Part shown: positions 1 through 10,666 of the stretch, piece by piece | Layout of the letters: each line of letters opens with the position of its first letter | Numbering within the stretch: the first letter of the stretch is position 1 | Source: Aselliscus stoliczkanus | Taxonomy: Eukaryota > Chordata > Mammalia > Chiroptera > Hipposideridae | Direction of reading: 5' to 3' | Length of the DNA: 64,000 bases | Assembly: GCA_033961575.1 (NCBI GenBank) | Contig: CM066733.1 | Span: 68,461,921-68,525,920 of the forward strand | Position numbers and translations under genes: made by a program | The notes under the pieces: generated by a model | Seen by the model: only the letters and a program-made list of their open reading frames with translations | What the model was told of the DNA's origin: nothing | The model's database searches: none

Positions 1-893
1 GTTTTTATTTGCATTTCTTTAATGATTAGTGAGGTTGAACATTTTTCCATATGTCTGTTGACCATCTGTATGTCCTCTTTAGAGAAATGTCTCTTTATAT
101 CCTCTGCCCATTTTTTAATTGGGTTGTTTGTTTTTTTTGGTGTTGAATTGCATGAGTGTTTTATAGATTTTGGATATTAACCCCTTATCAGATATATCAT
201 TGACAAATATCTTCTCCCATTCAGTAGGCTTCCTTTTGGTTTTATTGATGGTTTTCTTTGCTGTGGGAAAACTTTTAAGTTTGATGTAGTCACATATGTT
301 TACTTTTTCTTTTACTTCCCTTGCTTGAGGGGATATATTGGTAAAAATATTACTCAGGGTAATGTCTGCAAATTTACTCCCTATGTTTTCTTCTAGGAGT
401 TTTATTGTTTCCGGTCTTACATTTAAGTTTTCAATACATTTTGAATTTGTTCTTATATATGATGTAAGGAAGTTGTCCAGTTTTATTTTTTTTGCATGTG
501 TCAGTCCAATTTTCCGAGCACCATTTATTAAATAAACTTTCTTTATCCCAATGTAAATGCTTGTTTCCATTGTCATAGATTAAATGACCGTATATGCATG
601 GATTTATTTCTGGGCTCTCTATTCTATTCCATTGATCTATGAGTCTGTTTTTATGCCAATACCGTACTGTTTTGATTACTGTAGCCTTGTAGTATGATTT
701 GATATTGGATAGCATGATACCTCTGATTTTGTTCTTATTTCTCAGGATTACCATTGCTATTCGGGGTCTTTTATGGTTCCATATAAATTTTAGGATTATA
801 TTTTCTTGGTAGTTTGATAGGAATTGCATTGAATCTATATATTACCTTAGGCAGTATGGACATTTTAACTATATTAAGTCTTCCTATCCATGA
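1..893 (-). mobile_element. L1 retrotransposon, ORF2 C-terminal part, 5'-truncated
   Basis: The plus strand reads as the reverse complement of L1 ORF2 downstream of the reverse transcriptase. It aligns by eye over its whole length with the young L1 copy at about 60,948-61,830, at roughly nine matches in ten. Its 3' part lies left of the window. The match stops near 893 ('ccatgag'), so the copy is 5'-truncated there, just before a SINE. Translated minus-strand pieces at 115-576 and 431-829 carry typical ORF2 wording ([30 protein letters not shown]) but in different frames, so it is a dead copy. Confidence 0.9.
115..829 (-). pseudogene. L1 ORF2 C-terminal fragment, frameshifted
   Basis: Two overlapping minus-strand frames, 431-829 and 115-576, together cover the post-reverse-transcriptase part of an L1 ORF2 protein. 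One holds the [14 protein letters not shown] and [10 protein letters not shown] blocks. The other holds the [20 protein letters not shown] and TEWEKIF blocks. The change of frame between them shows at least one indel. Compared with the copy at 61.7 kb, a stretch before 'ttggtagtttgat' (about 806) is also missing. No function is expected. Confidence 0.85.
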
Positions 894-910
894 GACTAAA
901 GCTGTTTTTG

Positions 911-1359
911 ATATTACCTTTATTATTATTTTTTAAAAGATTTTATTGAGGAATTGAGGAAGGGGAACAGTGTTAAGGAATTGGGGAAGAGGAACAGCCA
1001 AGTTGTTGTCCTTCAATCTTAATTGTGGAGGGCGCCGCTAGTTCAGCTCCAAGTCCAGTTGCCATCCAGCCGCCCGTCAGCAGCTCAGGGCCGCTCAGCT
1101 CAAGGTGCTGTGTTCAATCTTAGTTGTGGGTGGGCGTAACCCACCATCCCATATGGGAGCTGAACTGGAGGCCTTGTTGTTAGGACCATATACTCTCACC
1201 AGCTGAGCCATCCTGACACCTGTTAGCAGCTCAGTGGCAGCTCAGCACAGACACAGCTCACTGGCCCCTGCAGGGATTGAACCAGTGACCCTGTTGCTCA
1301 GAGCTTGCACTCTTAACCAAAACTGAGCCACTCGGCCAGCCCCGATGTTACCCTTATTT
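911..1359 (-). mobile_element. Composite tRNA-derived SINE (bat type) with imperfect TSD
   Basis: Body about 927-1343, antisense. A U-rich/A-rich 3' end lies at 927-1000 ('ttttaaaagattttattgagg'). It is followed rightward by GC-rich SINE sequence with two antisense B-box-like segments ('gggagctgaact' near 1156 and 'gggattgaacc' near 1273). It ends at the head 'actcggccagcccc' (about 1331-1344). The flanks 911-926 and 1344-1359 are imperfect copies of one another (gatattacctttatta / gatgttacccttattt), which is a diverged TSD. Multiple tRNA-like units in one element are typical of composite bat SINEs. The subfamily name is uncertain. Confidence 0.82.
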
Positions 1360-1608
1360 TTGCTTTTAATTTCTAGATTTCCTTTCCCTACCTTTAGTTT
1401 GCTGCTTTTAATCTCCTATGCACTTGGGAGAAGCAAGCCTCTAAGAACGGTAGGTAAGTTGTGAGCAAAAACTGATGTTTGAGAGGCTGGCTATGGAAAG
1501 AATAGCAAGGGAGTATTAGATGATGCCATGAGTGCTTGTTGCTTAAGGTCTTTACAGTGATTGGAGAGCTGAAATTACTATATAAATAGCATTTGGATAA
1601 GTTCATTA
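1360..1608. other. Unassigned non-repetitive stretch
   Basis: AT-rich sequence between the SINE and a small DNA transposon. I see no convincing open frame, RNA gene or recognised repeat. Confidence 0.5.
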
Positions 1609-1610
1609 TA

Positions 1611-1766
1611 CAGTAAAACCTTGGATTGTGGGTAACTTGGTTTGCGAGTGTTCCACAAAACGAGCAAACATTTCTAATACATTTTAGCTTGGTAAATGAG
1701 CGAGGTCTTGTAATACGAGTAGTTTGTTTCCAGAGTGAATTATGCTTGCAAACCAAGGTATTAATG
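1611..1766. mobile_element. Short TA-flanked DNA transposon (pogo/Tigger-like MITE)
   Basis: A 156-bp element flanked by TA on both sides (1609-1610 and 1767-1768). The left end, cagtaaaaccttggattg, is inverted at the right end as caaaccaaggtattaatg, giving imperfect terminal inverted repeats of about 18 bp. Internal words 'gagcgaggtcttgtaatacg' and 'cgagcaaacatttctaat' recall a mammalian Tc1/mariner-pogo family. The element is too short to encode a transposase and was mobilised in trans. The superfamily is inferred from the TA target and CAG start; the exact family is not certain. Confidence 0.7.
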
Positions 1767-1768
1767 TA

Positions 1769-3059
1769 TTTTTGTTGTACACTTTATTATTTAGTGTTTA
1801 TTCTGTGTTTTAGTTATATTGCAGTATGTTGGTAGTCTTTACTAATGGAGGAAATGTCAAGAAATTCAGGTTTGTTTAGAGGGCAGATTTTAAGAAATTG
1901 AATTCTCACATATGGAAAAGTTGAAGGAGCGCAACTATTTCCAAGGTACACATTATATTTAAAACTGAAACAAGATTAGAATTCAGAATTCCTGACCCTA
2001 GGACCATTCACAGATTTGTTGTACATCATTCAAGAGTTTCAGTAAACGGATCACAGTCCCTATTCTGGAGAAAATTTTATTTCCAGGGCCTTCAAAATAG
2101 ATACGTGAGATAGAAAAGGTTGCATTCCGTTCTTTATAAAGCAATTTGATTTTGGTTCATCTTCCCTCGTTGGAAATTCCAGCTCAGTCCTTCTTGTGGG
2201 TCCTTCTTTGATGCCAAGGTTGATGGGTCTTGAGCAATACCAAGGGTGGTTACTAGGTCTTGGCTGGTAGTCACCTCTGGGGTGTGTGTGTGTGATGGTG
2301 TGTGTCTCCCTCTTTCCAAACAGGTTCCATCTCAGTTGTGCATTTGCCTTTCCTGCTCAATGGCTTTAGGTTTGAGAGTTGTTACTGGTTTTATACCATA
2401 GTTAAGACCTGGGGAGATTTTCAGGGCTCCCAGTGGTGCCATCTCTAAATCTTCAAAGATGCTATTTTTCTTGAAGGCCTTGCATCCCTTGGTTTTTACT
2501 CCTATGGCACCCATAGACCAGTCTTTTCTCCCCAAATTGGTGAGAAATTCTTTTTCTTGTTTATAAAGATTAATTTTCCTCTTTGTTTCCTTCTAGATGC
2601 TCTGCTTCTTCCACAAACTTTCTTTGCACATTTGCTTTCTTGGCCAACTGTGTGTTCTCCTAAAAACCCTAGACTTTTAGAAACAAAGGCAGAAACTCTG
2701 CCAGGCTAATTCTGCATTTTCTCCTGTCATTTACCACATATGACTCTCCCACCCTCAATGAGTTGAAAAAATGACTTCTTGCTTGAATGTGGGAACATAA
2801 GAAATGTGTGTGAACACTGCTTACTTCAGGGAGGAAGGATTAAGGAGATGGAGAATGATTATGAATATTTTCTTTATTCACTTTTGTGATTTTTGATCTG
2901 TCACAATTAGCATATATTACATTTGTAATTAAAATTTGTAATGAAGTTTTAAAAAGGATTGATTGAAATTTGAAAAATAGACTAGAGCTTTGCTAAAATC
3001 AGTTTATTAAAAAAGCTCGTGCTTTTTTTGGGGTAGGATCCAGTCTGTTTTTCAAACCA
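1769..3059. other. Unassigned sequence, no gene recognised
   Basis: About 1.3 kb with only short chance frames (2134-2319 and 2332-2535 on the minus strand resemble no family I know). There is a short GT run near 2281-2294. No repeat boundary, tRNA or exon signature is visible. Confidence 0.5.
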
Positions 3060-4790
3060 CAGTTTTATTTGCCCACCTTAGCAGCAAACAATTGGAAGTT
3101 GAAATTAACAATCCACTTAAAATAGCATAAAAAATACTTAGGGGTAATAACATAGGGAAAGGACAATCTTTTCCTCATACCATGTAAAAAAACTAACTGG
3201 AGGGCCGGTCGAGTGGCACATTGGTTAAGAGCTGGTTTTGGGATGCCAGCAGCCCCAGTTTGGATCCCACATATGAGAACCAGTGACACTGCCCTCTACA
3301 GCTAACAACGGCTCCACCTGGAGCTCGGCTGTGCGAGCCAGGGCGATGGTGTAGGCTGCAGCCCCTGCTGCAATGGGCTGCCGTGGGCTGCAGTGAGCGG
3401 CTGGCAGCCAGCGTGAACTGTCAAGAGCCGCGGTGACCGACCATCCAGAGTCCGGCGACCGATCTGCCTCATCCGGGAAGAGCGCAGTGACAATGCCAAC
3501 ATGGGCCAGAGCGGCGGCATCCTCCGCAACTGGACTGAAGAACAAAAAAGGCAACAACTTCTCTGTTCTCCTCCCCCAATTCCCCAATAAAATCTTAAAA
3601 AAAAACAACAACTGGAAATTAGACAGACAAAAATTAAAAGTTAAAACTTGAAAATACCTAGAAGAAAATAGAAGAGAAAACATTTGTGACCTTGAGTTAG
3701 ACAAGATTTCTTAGAACACAAAAAATATGAAACATAAAAGAAAAATTGATGTCAGACTTTTTCAAAATTTAAAGATTCTACTCTCTATTATAAAAGACAC
3801 TGTTAAGAAAATTAAGAGATAAGCCACAGAGCAGGAGAAAATATTTGCAAAACACATTCCTGATAAAGGGTTTGTATCTTGAATATATAAAGAATTCTTA
3901 CAACTCAATAATAAGATGATAAACTACTTGATAAAAAATTAACAGGTAATCCGTCAGAGAAGATACATGAATGGTCAGTGAACACACAAATATACTCAGC
4001 ATCATTAGTTATCAGGGAGATGCAAAATAAAACCCACTAAAATCGAGATGCCGCCACACACCCACTAGAGCGCCTATAATTGAAAAGACTGAGAGTCCCA
4101 AGTGCTGACAAGGACGCACGTAGTGCAATTGGAAATCTCAGACATTGCTGGTGGGAATGCAAAATGATATGGCCACTTTGGAAGACAGTTTGTCAGTTTA
4201 TTATAGACTTAAATGTAGACTTGCCATAAGAAACAGCAATCTCACTCTTAGCTTACATAACTTGACAAGAGAAATTAAAACATAGGTTTACAAAAAGATA
4301 TGTGTATGGGAATGTTTATAGCAGTGTCATTTGTAGGAATCCCAAACTGGAAACAACCCAGTTGTCCATCAGCGGTTGAAAAGATAAGCAAATTGTGTAA
4401 ATCCATACAATGGGATACTACTCAGTAATTAAAAAAAATGAGCAACTGATAAATGCAACAACCTCTGCAAATCTCAACAGCTCTGTGCTATGTGAAATAA
4501 GTCAGATACCAGAAGCTTCATCCTGTATGATTCCATTTGTATAACAGTATAGAAAAGGCAAAAATACTGGAATAGGGAACAGATCAGCAGTTTCCAGGGC
4601 ATAGGATGAGAGGGGGAATTGACTACTCATGGGCCTGAAGAAACTTTTTGAGGGGATCAGCTGATAGTACATATATTTATGGTGGTAGTAGATATAGGAC
4701 TGTACACATGTGTCAAAAGTCACTGAACTGTGAACCTAAAAGCAGTGGATTTTACTGTGTGTAATTATATTCATTAAACCCAACTTAAAA
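3060..4790 (+). mobile_element. Old L1 (L1M-type) ORF2 end plus 3'UTR, split by a SINE
   Basis: Sense L1 sequence resumes on both sides of the SINE at 3203-3609. The left part has 'cagcaaacaattggaagttg' and 'aatacttaggggtaat'. The right part runs through recognisable ORF2 text ('gcaggagaaaatatttgcaa', 'agaattcttacaactcaata', 'acccagttgtccatcagcgg', 'caatgggatactactcagta') to a 3'UTR ending near 4790. It is heavily diverged, with no surviving open frame. The assignment to an old L1M subfamily is by recognition only. Confidence 0.85.
3191..3620 (+). mobile_element. GC-rich tRNA-derived SINE, full length
   Basis: Body about 3203-3609. It starts 'ggccggtcgagtggcaca', has an internal B-box-like 'tttggatcccac', a GC-rich middle (3300-3540) and a tail 'ccccaattccccaataaaat' followed by an A-rich run. 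It is the same family as the copy at 34,882-35,338. Flanks 'aactaactgga' (3191) and 'aacaactgga' (about 3607) look like a worn TSD. It lies inside an old L1, so it is the younger of the two. The frames on both strands here (3225-3704, 3302-3529, 3433-3651) come from this SINE and are not genes. Confidence 0.85.
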
Positions 4791-5036
4791 ATATGCCTGG
4801 GGTGGGACAGGTTATGTTTTCCTGCTTCCCTTTCCTCATCAGTAATGTGGGTCTGTTAATAAGACACATGTAGGGTTACTACTTTAAGGATGAATTGAGA
4901 TTATACATGTAGAGGGCTTAGAATAGTGTCTGGCATATGGAGAAAGTACTGACTATATTTGATATTCTAATTATTATTGTTTATGGTTTTTCTTTTGTTT
5001 TACTTATTTTAGCTCCCTGCAAGATTTCATTGGGAA
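4791..5036. other. Unassigned sequence between repeats
   Basis: Short AT-rich stretch. Words such as 'tagaatagtgtctggcatat' at about 4920 hint at the 3' end of a MIR or L2 fragment, too short to call firmly. Confidence 0.4.
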
Positions 5037-5254
5037 CAAAAGAATTTGCTGCTGCAGTGGCAGTTAGCTCAGTTGGTTAGAGCACAGTGCGCATACCACT
5101 AAGGTTGCAGGTTCGATCCTTACTGGGCCACTGAGCTGCGCCCTCCACAACTAGATTGGAACAACTACTTGACTTGGAGCTGATGGGTCCTGGAAAAACA
5201 CACTGTTCCCCAATAATAATAAAAAAAGTTAAAAAAAGAAAAAGAGTTTGTTGC
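5037..5254 (+). mobile_element. Rhin-1-like tRNA SINE with TSD
   Basis: Body 5052-5239. The tRNA-like head has an A-box-like 'agctcagttggttagagc' and B-box 'ggttcgatcc'. The body includes 'ctacttgacttggagctgat' and the tail is 'actgttccccaataat' with A-rich sequence. TSD: 5037-5051 (aaaagaatttgctgc) and 5240-5254 (aaaagagtttgttgc), two mismatches in 15. This body/tail combination is what I recall for SINEs of rhinolophoid bats and is one of the main clues to the host lineage. Confidence 0.85.
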
Positions 5255-5706
5255 CAACAATATGTTTGTAACTATTTCTAAAAACTATGATCTTCCCAGA
5301 CAGGACAGGTGTATGTATCTTGGCAGTTGGGAGGCTGTGCTCACCTGATGCCTGCTGGTACTGAACCCCTGTCTCTGGGCATGGCCTTGTCTAACATTGT
5401 TTTGCATTAGCTGGTGATTACCAGAGAACTAGGGCTTGTTTGAGCAAAAGACCTGCTTAGATTTAAAAGGAGAGTTTCTCAGTGGTCTGTGTTTCATTCC
5501 GAGATAAAATTTTAAAATCAGCGTCCTTATGATTCAGCAGTAAACGTCTGCATCAGTCTCAGTTCTCTTACTTTTTCCTCCAGCACAGATAAGCCTCATT
5601 CTACCCCCTCCCTTTCCCTGATACACTATTTTCACTTTCCTTCCACCTTTCTAGAAGACCAACTGATTTCTTTGTGTCTCAGCATTAATAAATCCCATCA
5701 TCAATT
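5255..5706. other. Unassigned sequence
   Basis: No gene, RNA or clear repeat recognised. Pyrimidine-rich from 5560 to 5660. Confidence 0.45.
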
Positions 5707-5798
5707 TATGTATTTCCATTGCCTATGTGATTCCAAGATTATTCGTAGGCAGTATGTATTTCCATTGCCTATGTGATTCCAAGATTATTCGTAGGCAG
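5707..5798. repeat. Perfect 46-bp tandem duplication (two copies)
   Basis: Bases 5707-5752 are repeated without a mismatch at 5753-5798; each unit begins 'tatgtatttccattgcctat' and ends 'gtaggcag'. Perfect identity in otherwise old, diverged surroundings implies a recent duplication or an assembly artefact. Confidence 0.95.
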
Positions 5799-5799
5799 T

Positions 5800-7160
5800 T
5801 GTCTATTAATTTTAAACTTTTTATTTTGAAATAATTTTTATAGAGAAAAGATGCAGAAATAGTACAGAGAGTCCCTTTATACCCTTCATGTCCTTCTTCA
5901 AACATTAATATTATATTTTTTTATTTTATTTATATATACTTTTAATTAGCTTCAGGTGTACAACAAAGTGCAATAGTTATACTTTTTACCCCTCAAAGTG
6001 ACAACCCCCCTCCCCCAATTCTCCTCTCCCACTCCTCCCTCCCCCATATCATACTATCTATTACACTTCCTTTGACTCCCTTCCAACATATAATCCACAT
6101 CCCGTGACTGTCTATATATTCAATTACAGTTGGCATACAATATTACACAACATCAATTTCAGGTATACAGTGCCGTGATCAAGCCTCTACTCCATCCATG
6201 AAGTGGTCTCCCTAACAAAACATGTGACCATCTGACACCCCACAAAATTTTAACAACATTATATTCCCTGAACTGTCTTTCATATCCCTGTGACAATACT
6301 GTAGTTACCTATTTATGCTGTCTAATCCTTTCCCTTTCTCCCTCATCCCCACCCCTCTCCCAACTAGCAACCCTGTTTTTCCTCTATATCTATGAAACTA
6401 TTTCTGTTTCTTATGATCATTCATTCGGTTTTTCAAATTCCACACATAAGTGAGATCATGTGGTATTTGTCTTTCTCTGACTGACTTATTTCACTCAACA
6501 TAATAGTCTCTAGGTCCATCCATATTGTTGCAAATGGTACAATTTCATTCTTCTTTATAGCGGAGTAATACTCCATTGTATAAATGTACCACAGTTTCTT
6601 AAGTCAGTCATCCAACATTAATATTATAATCATATAGCCACAGACTGTTAAGAAAACCAGGTAATTAATATTGATACAATACAATGCCATTAACTTATCT
6701 ACAGCCCTTGTTTACATTTCATTACTTTCCCATCAATGTCCTCTTTACGGGTCCAGGATTCTGTCCCAGATCCCCACAGTACATTTAGTTGTCATGTGTC
6801 CTTAGTCCCCTTCAATCTGTGACAGTTCCTCAGCCTTCCATTGTCTCGAATGACCTTCACACTTTTGAAGAGTAGTTGTTTTATAGAATGTCCTTCCATT
6901 TGAGTTTGAGTTGCTCATGCCTAGAGGTGAGGCCCAATATTTTTGGTCAAGAGTAGCAGACAAATAATATATGTAGTGCCCATCTCTGTTCACCTTAGGA
7001 GTGTACAAGATGTTGATAAGTCTTATTAATGGTAATGTTGACCTTGATGACTTAGTTAAGGTAATGTCTACCAGGTTTATCCACTCATTTGCTTTTGTAA
7101 TGAATAAATATCTTTGGGGAGATATTTTGAGAATATGCAAGTATCTTACCCTCATTATAC
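5800..7160 (-). mobile_element. Old L1M 3' end, interrupted by a younger L1
   Basis: Antisense 3'UTR-type sequence of an ancient L1. The left part has 'ttattttgaaataatttt' and 'agtacagagagtccctttat'. After the younger insertion (5916-6613) it resumes with 'gttgtcatgtgtccttagtc', 'aagagtagttgttttataga' and 'gttaaggtaatgtctaccag', ending around 'tttggggagatattttgaga'. These blocks match the 3'UTR of old mammalian L1M elements as I know them. Non-coding; the frame at 6802-7155 has no function. Confidence 0.8.
5901..6628 (-). mobile_element. Young L1 3' end, 5'-truncated, perfect 15-bp TSD
   Basis: Body 5916-6613, flanked by identical aacattaatattata at 5901-5915 and 6614-6628. A T-rich start (the poly(A) tail in antisense) leads into 'cttttaattagcttcaggtg' and the L1 3'UTR. 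The body then reaches the last part of ORF2 ('gagtaatactccattgtata') and stops abruptly at 'cttaagtcagtcatcc', which is 5' truncation. It is nearly identical to 59,940-60,610. This is classical target-primed reverse transcription into an older L1M. Confidence 0.95.
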
Positions 7161-8315
7161 TTTCTTCTATATTATACTAAATTCTGTAGAGAATCACCAG
7201 TTTACCTTGATCCTTAGCTAAATGGCTCAGGACAAATTTTGCATTTAAGAATCTCAAAACTTAGGTGCCCTGAGAAATGGGTGTATGGGTCCAGTTTAGC
7301 TCTGGATATGCGTGCTTCTCCATGCTGAATGGGGCAAGGGTGTGGACTGAAATGTGCATCGCAGGTGTCTGAGGCAAGTCAGTCACATCCGTGGCAGATT
7401 TCTGGGACTTACGTCGTATAGTTCCTGCTTCCATGCCTTGGGACTCTGATTTACCCCACCTCCAAGCCATTCACACAGGAGTTTGTGAGAATTTCAGCTC
7501 GCTGTCCTGAGGGTGTTTATTTCCTACTTTCTCAGAGGGAAGGCACAGTGTGTCTACCCTGGTCTCCCTCTCCAATCAAAGATCCAGCTACCTCCACAGA
7601 TGCCCATGTAAATCATCTTTAGTGGAACAGTGAGAATCTGGGGAAAACCCCTCCTAGGGAAATGAGTGCCATTTCATTAAAAGAGAGAGGAAAAAAAAAA
7701 AACACAATCCTTCAAATCTGGTTCATCTCACAGTCTAAATGCAAGTTCTTAATTAAAAGCCAACAGAGATTTCTGAAGTTGGAGAAAAACTGGAGCAACA
7801 ACTTTTAAAATTATCCTGTGGGCTTTTTTTCCTTCTTAGTCTCTTAAAGGGAAAAAGGCTAATAACCATTCAGTGGCAAATTGCTATTTCTTCAGAACTA
7901 GGAAGTGAATAAGAATGAAAAGTGGCTTCCCAGGGGAATAGGGAGTCATCCTGTAATTAGACTGGGCACCCTGGAGAGAGGCAACAAAAAATTACTGGCA
8001 TGGATCAATGAGGAATTATCCTATTAGACCTCCATGGTTTATTTTCACTTCTAGTTTCTGAAAAAAATAAGTAAAACACCATGCCTTACACTTTTGTGTT
8101 TTCCACAGAACCTGAAACTGCGCTGAGCATGAAGTAAGAACTCAGGCGATCCTTGTTTATCGATTTGAGGATTCCATAATTCCAAGTCTGTGGTGGTTTG
8201 GTAGGCTCTGGATTTTGTGTGAGCAGATCAATGCTGACTGATGGCAGTGATAATAGATTCTCTATGTCCGGTGTTTCTCTACCTTGTGCTCTTGGCAATT
8301 GTTTCTTTTGTTTTT
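7161..8315. other. Unassigned sequence, about 1.1 kb
   Basis: No recognised repeat or gene. Minus-strand frames at 7261-7470 and 8086-8298 have no known family wording. An A-run lies at 7690-7702. Confidence 0.45.
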
Positions 8316-8458
8316 GAGAAAAAAAATTTTTATTTTATTAAATGTATTGGGGTGACGTTGGTTAATAAAATTATATAGATTTCAAGTGTACAGTTCTATA
8401 ATATATCACCTGCATATTGCATTGTGTGTTCGCCACCCAAAGTCAAGTTTCCTTCTTG
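8316..8458 (-). mobile_element. L1 3'UTR fragment
   Basis: Antisense tail 'ttttattttattaaatgtat' followed by 'ggggtgacgttggttaataa' and 'gtgttcgccacccaaagtca'. This is the reverse complement of the L1 3' end seen in sense at about 14,465-14,535, so both belong to one L1 3'UTR lineage. It is strongly 5'-truncated, about 140 bp. Confidence 0.8.
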
Positions 8459-8627
8459 TCATTTTAAAGCCAGATAATTCTGTGTTGTGGGGGCTGCAAT
8501 GTGCAATATAGGAAGTTTAGCAGCATCCCTGGCCTCTGTGCACTAGATGCACATAGCACCCCCAAGTCATGACACTCGAAAATATCTCCAGACATTGCCA
8601 AATGTATCCTGGGTATGGGAAGGCGTG
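8459..8627 (-). mobile_element. MER20-type hAT fragment
   Basis: Contains 'cagataattctgtgttgtgg', 'tagcagcatccctggcctct' and 'tctccagacattgccaaatg', the core of the mammalian MER20 hAT-Charlie non-autonomous transposon in the orientation opposite to its usual consensus. The outer inverted-repeat end next to the L1 fragment is missing. Family name from recognition. Confidence 0.8.
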
Positions 8628-8654
8628 TGTGTGCAAATCACTCCCTTTGAGAGT

Positions 8655-8758
8655 CATGGCTATGTATCTTTATCCCAAGGTCATACAGCAAATAAATGGT
8701 AGAATTGAGCCTTAGACCCAGAAAGTCTGAGTCCTGACTTCCAGTAATTTCTATGGCA
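8655..8758 (-). mobile_element. MIR fragment
   Basis: 'cccaaggtcatacagcaaat' and 'tgagccttagacccagaaag' match the antisense core of MIR (tRNA-derived ancient SINE). Confidence 0.7.
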
Positions 8759-9627
8759 TAACCTTACTCATTGCATCATTGACTATGTGGATAAGAACAT
8801 CATGTTAGGAGGTTTGGTATACATGGATTTTTCTTTTTTGTTTTTGAATGGATTCTGTGCATGAGTCAGATTGACTTAGTGGCATAGAGACCACCTAGGA
8901 GAATCAAGAAACTGTCCAGTTTTCAGGAGAATGCACTGATCACCAAGGCATGCAATAATCTAAACAGAGACTTGGCTTTTGCCCCTTTTTGAGCACCAAC
9001 AGAGGTCTGGGGCAGTTCTGCATCTGAGTATCTTTCCTTAATTTACACACTGCTTCCATTTTAGCAATGCAGCAGGGAAATGAATAAAAACAATTATCCT
9101 CAAAGACATTCAGTCTGGTCTTGACTTGTTAAGAACGATAAAAGTCAGCAGTTAGAAGCATTTAATACAGCTGAACAAACCATAGAGTCTCAAACAGCTT
9201 CATCTGGTGCATTTCCTCTCAGTGGCAAATAAAAAGGAAGACTATAATTAGGGCATGATTCTGTTCAAGCTATCCAATAAAAGCTTTTAAAAATGATTGT
9301 CCTTATAGATGGCAATGTAAAGAACAAAGGAATCTGGTATGGCTTATTATTTGCTTATTAGCATCACTATATGATAAGCTCCACTTTTTGCATTCTAAAC
9401 CAAAGGGGAACACGAAATGCTCCCATGATTTCTTAAATATATTTTTGACACCACATTTCAAGTGTGCTGGCTTCTTTATTTTGAAAGCCAGGCCTCAGGT
9501 TTTCAGTTAACAAATAAGTGTTTATTAAACCTCATGCTATTTTTCAGGTCCAGGGAATTGCACAAAATTTGTTCGAAAGATCTGAGTCCTTTACCTTCCA
9601 GAAATTGAAAGTAGAGTAAGAAGGAGA
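8759..9627. other. Unassigned sequence
   Basis: No gene or clear repeat in about 870 bp. AT-rich; 'cattctaaaccaaaggggaacacg' near 9390 is not assignable. Confidence 0.45.
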
Positions 9628-9639
9628 GAAATCAGTGAC

Positions 9640-9797
9640 CCTCAGTCTTCAGTGTGAACATGAGTTGCCTGGGGATCTTGTTAAAATGAGTCTCTGACTC
9701 AGTGGGCCTGTGGTAGGGCATGGAATTCTGCACTTCTAAGAAGTTTCCAGGTGATGCCAATATTGCTGGTTCAGCCATCACACGCTGTGTCTCAAGA
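9640..9797 (+). mobile_element. MER5A hAT-Charlie fragment
   Basis: 'ttgcctggggatcttgttaa', 'ctgactcagtgggcctgtgg' and 'tttccaggtgatgccaatat' match the MER5A consensus in order. Non-coding, ancient. Confidence 0.8.
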
Positions 9798-10317
9798 ATC
9801 TAAGTGACAAGTCAAGAATCCATGATGTAAAATGGCTGAGCTCTGATTGCTAAGTTCAAAGTATGTCTCATCTAACCTCAGAGAGTTGTAGTCCTCTCAT
9901 CTCTGGTGTAGCAACAGCTGATGATGTTTATGTGTCCTGTGCTTATGCACATCCCAGAACTGCATGCTATTATTCTTCATCTGTGTAAACGTGTTTGCAT
10001 TTTTCATACATGGAGACAGGGATGGGCTTCCACTCTTGTGCACCTCTCACATGTATCTGAAAGTTGTTTAATATCTGGCATTGGCTGGTGGCCTAAACTT
10101 CCACTGGCACAGGTATGGCGTCTGTATTTTCTATTCAGGTTTTATAATTGCCCGGAGACTCTGCTCCCAGTCATGCTCTATGAACCAGAATCAGCTTGGG
10201 GGAGAAACAGGTATAAGTGGAGCCCTGCCCTCCTAGTTCACATAAATGTGTGAAGGTTTTCCCTATGAAGGTTTGCTCATGGCTGAGGATAACGTGCTTA
10301 GTAGCAAGCTTCTAGGT
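9798..10317. other. Unassigned sequence with a 110-codon chance frame
   Basis: A plus-strand frame at 9921-10253 begins with ATG and is open for 110 codons. The product is rich in W, C and H and resembles no protein I know. No splice, promoter or codon-bias evidence supports it, so I treat it as non-coding. Confidence 0.45.
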
Positions 10318-10528
10318 CAGTGCTGTCTAATAAAACTTTTTGCGATAATGGGATTGTTTGTTTCTGTGCTGTCCAGTTGGTAGCATTCGCCACCTGTGCC
10401 TCTTGAGAACCTGAAATATAGTTTGTGCGACTAAGGAACTAAAGTTTGAATTTTAATTATGTTTCATTAAATAAAATGTAAACTTAAATACTACATATGG
10501 CTAGTGGCTACCATATTGTACAGCACAG
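10318..10528. mobile_element. Ancient hAT-like non-autonomous transposon
   Basis: The ends are inverted copies: cagtgctgtctaataaaa at 10318 and ccatattgtacagcacag ending at 10528. The inner part has 'catatggctagtggctacca', a phrase typical of a common mammalian MER hAT repeat. About 211 bp, no coding capacity. The exact family name was not recalled with certainty. Confidence 0.65.
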
Positions 10529-10666
10529 CTAGATTAACTTCTCAAAGATATACACACCCATAGGAAAACAGCAGGAAATGCTTGGAGTTGACCAAGCATA
10601 GAGTACTTTTGACCTGGCTTTCTAATTCATCAAGGTCATGAATTGACCTGAGGAAACGCCTTAATT

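Noticed and set aside
3225..3704. Long overlapping frames on both strands (up to 159 codons), also at 34,816-35,305
   Set aside because: They coincide with GC-rich tRNA SINEs. The same wording (for example SSRW repeats) recurs in both SINE copies, so these are repeat artefacts, not genes.
5052..5140. Possible tRNA gene (A- and B-box-like sequence)
   Set aside because: It is the head of a SINE with TSD and A-rich tail. The acceptor stem and anticodon arm do not form a proper tRNA. The same applies to all other tRNA-like heads in the window.
5707..5798. CRISPR-like array
   Set aside because: Only two directly adjacent copies with no spacers, in a mammalian genome; a plain tandem duplication.
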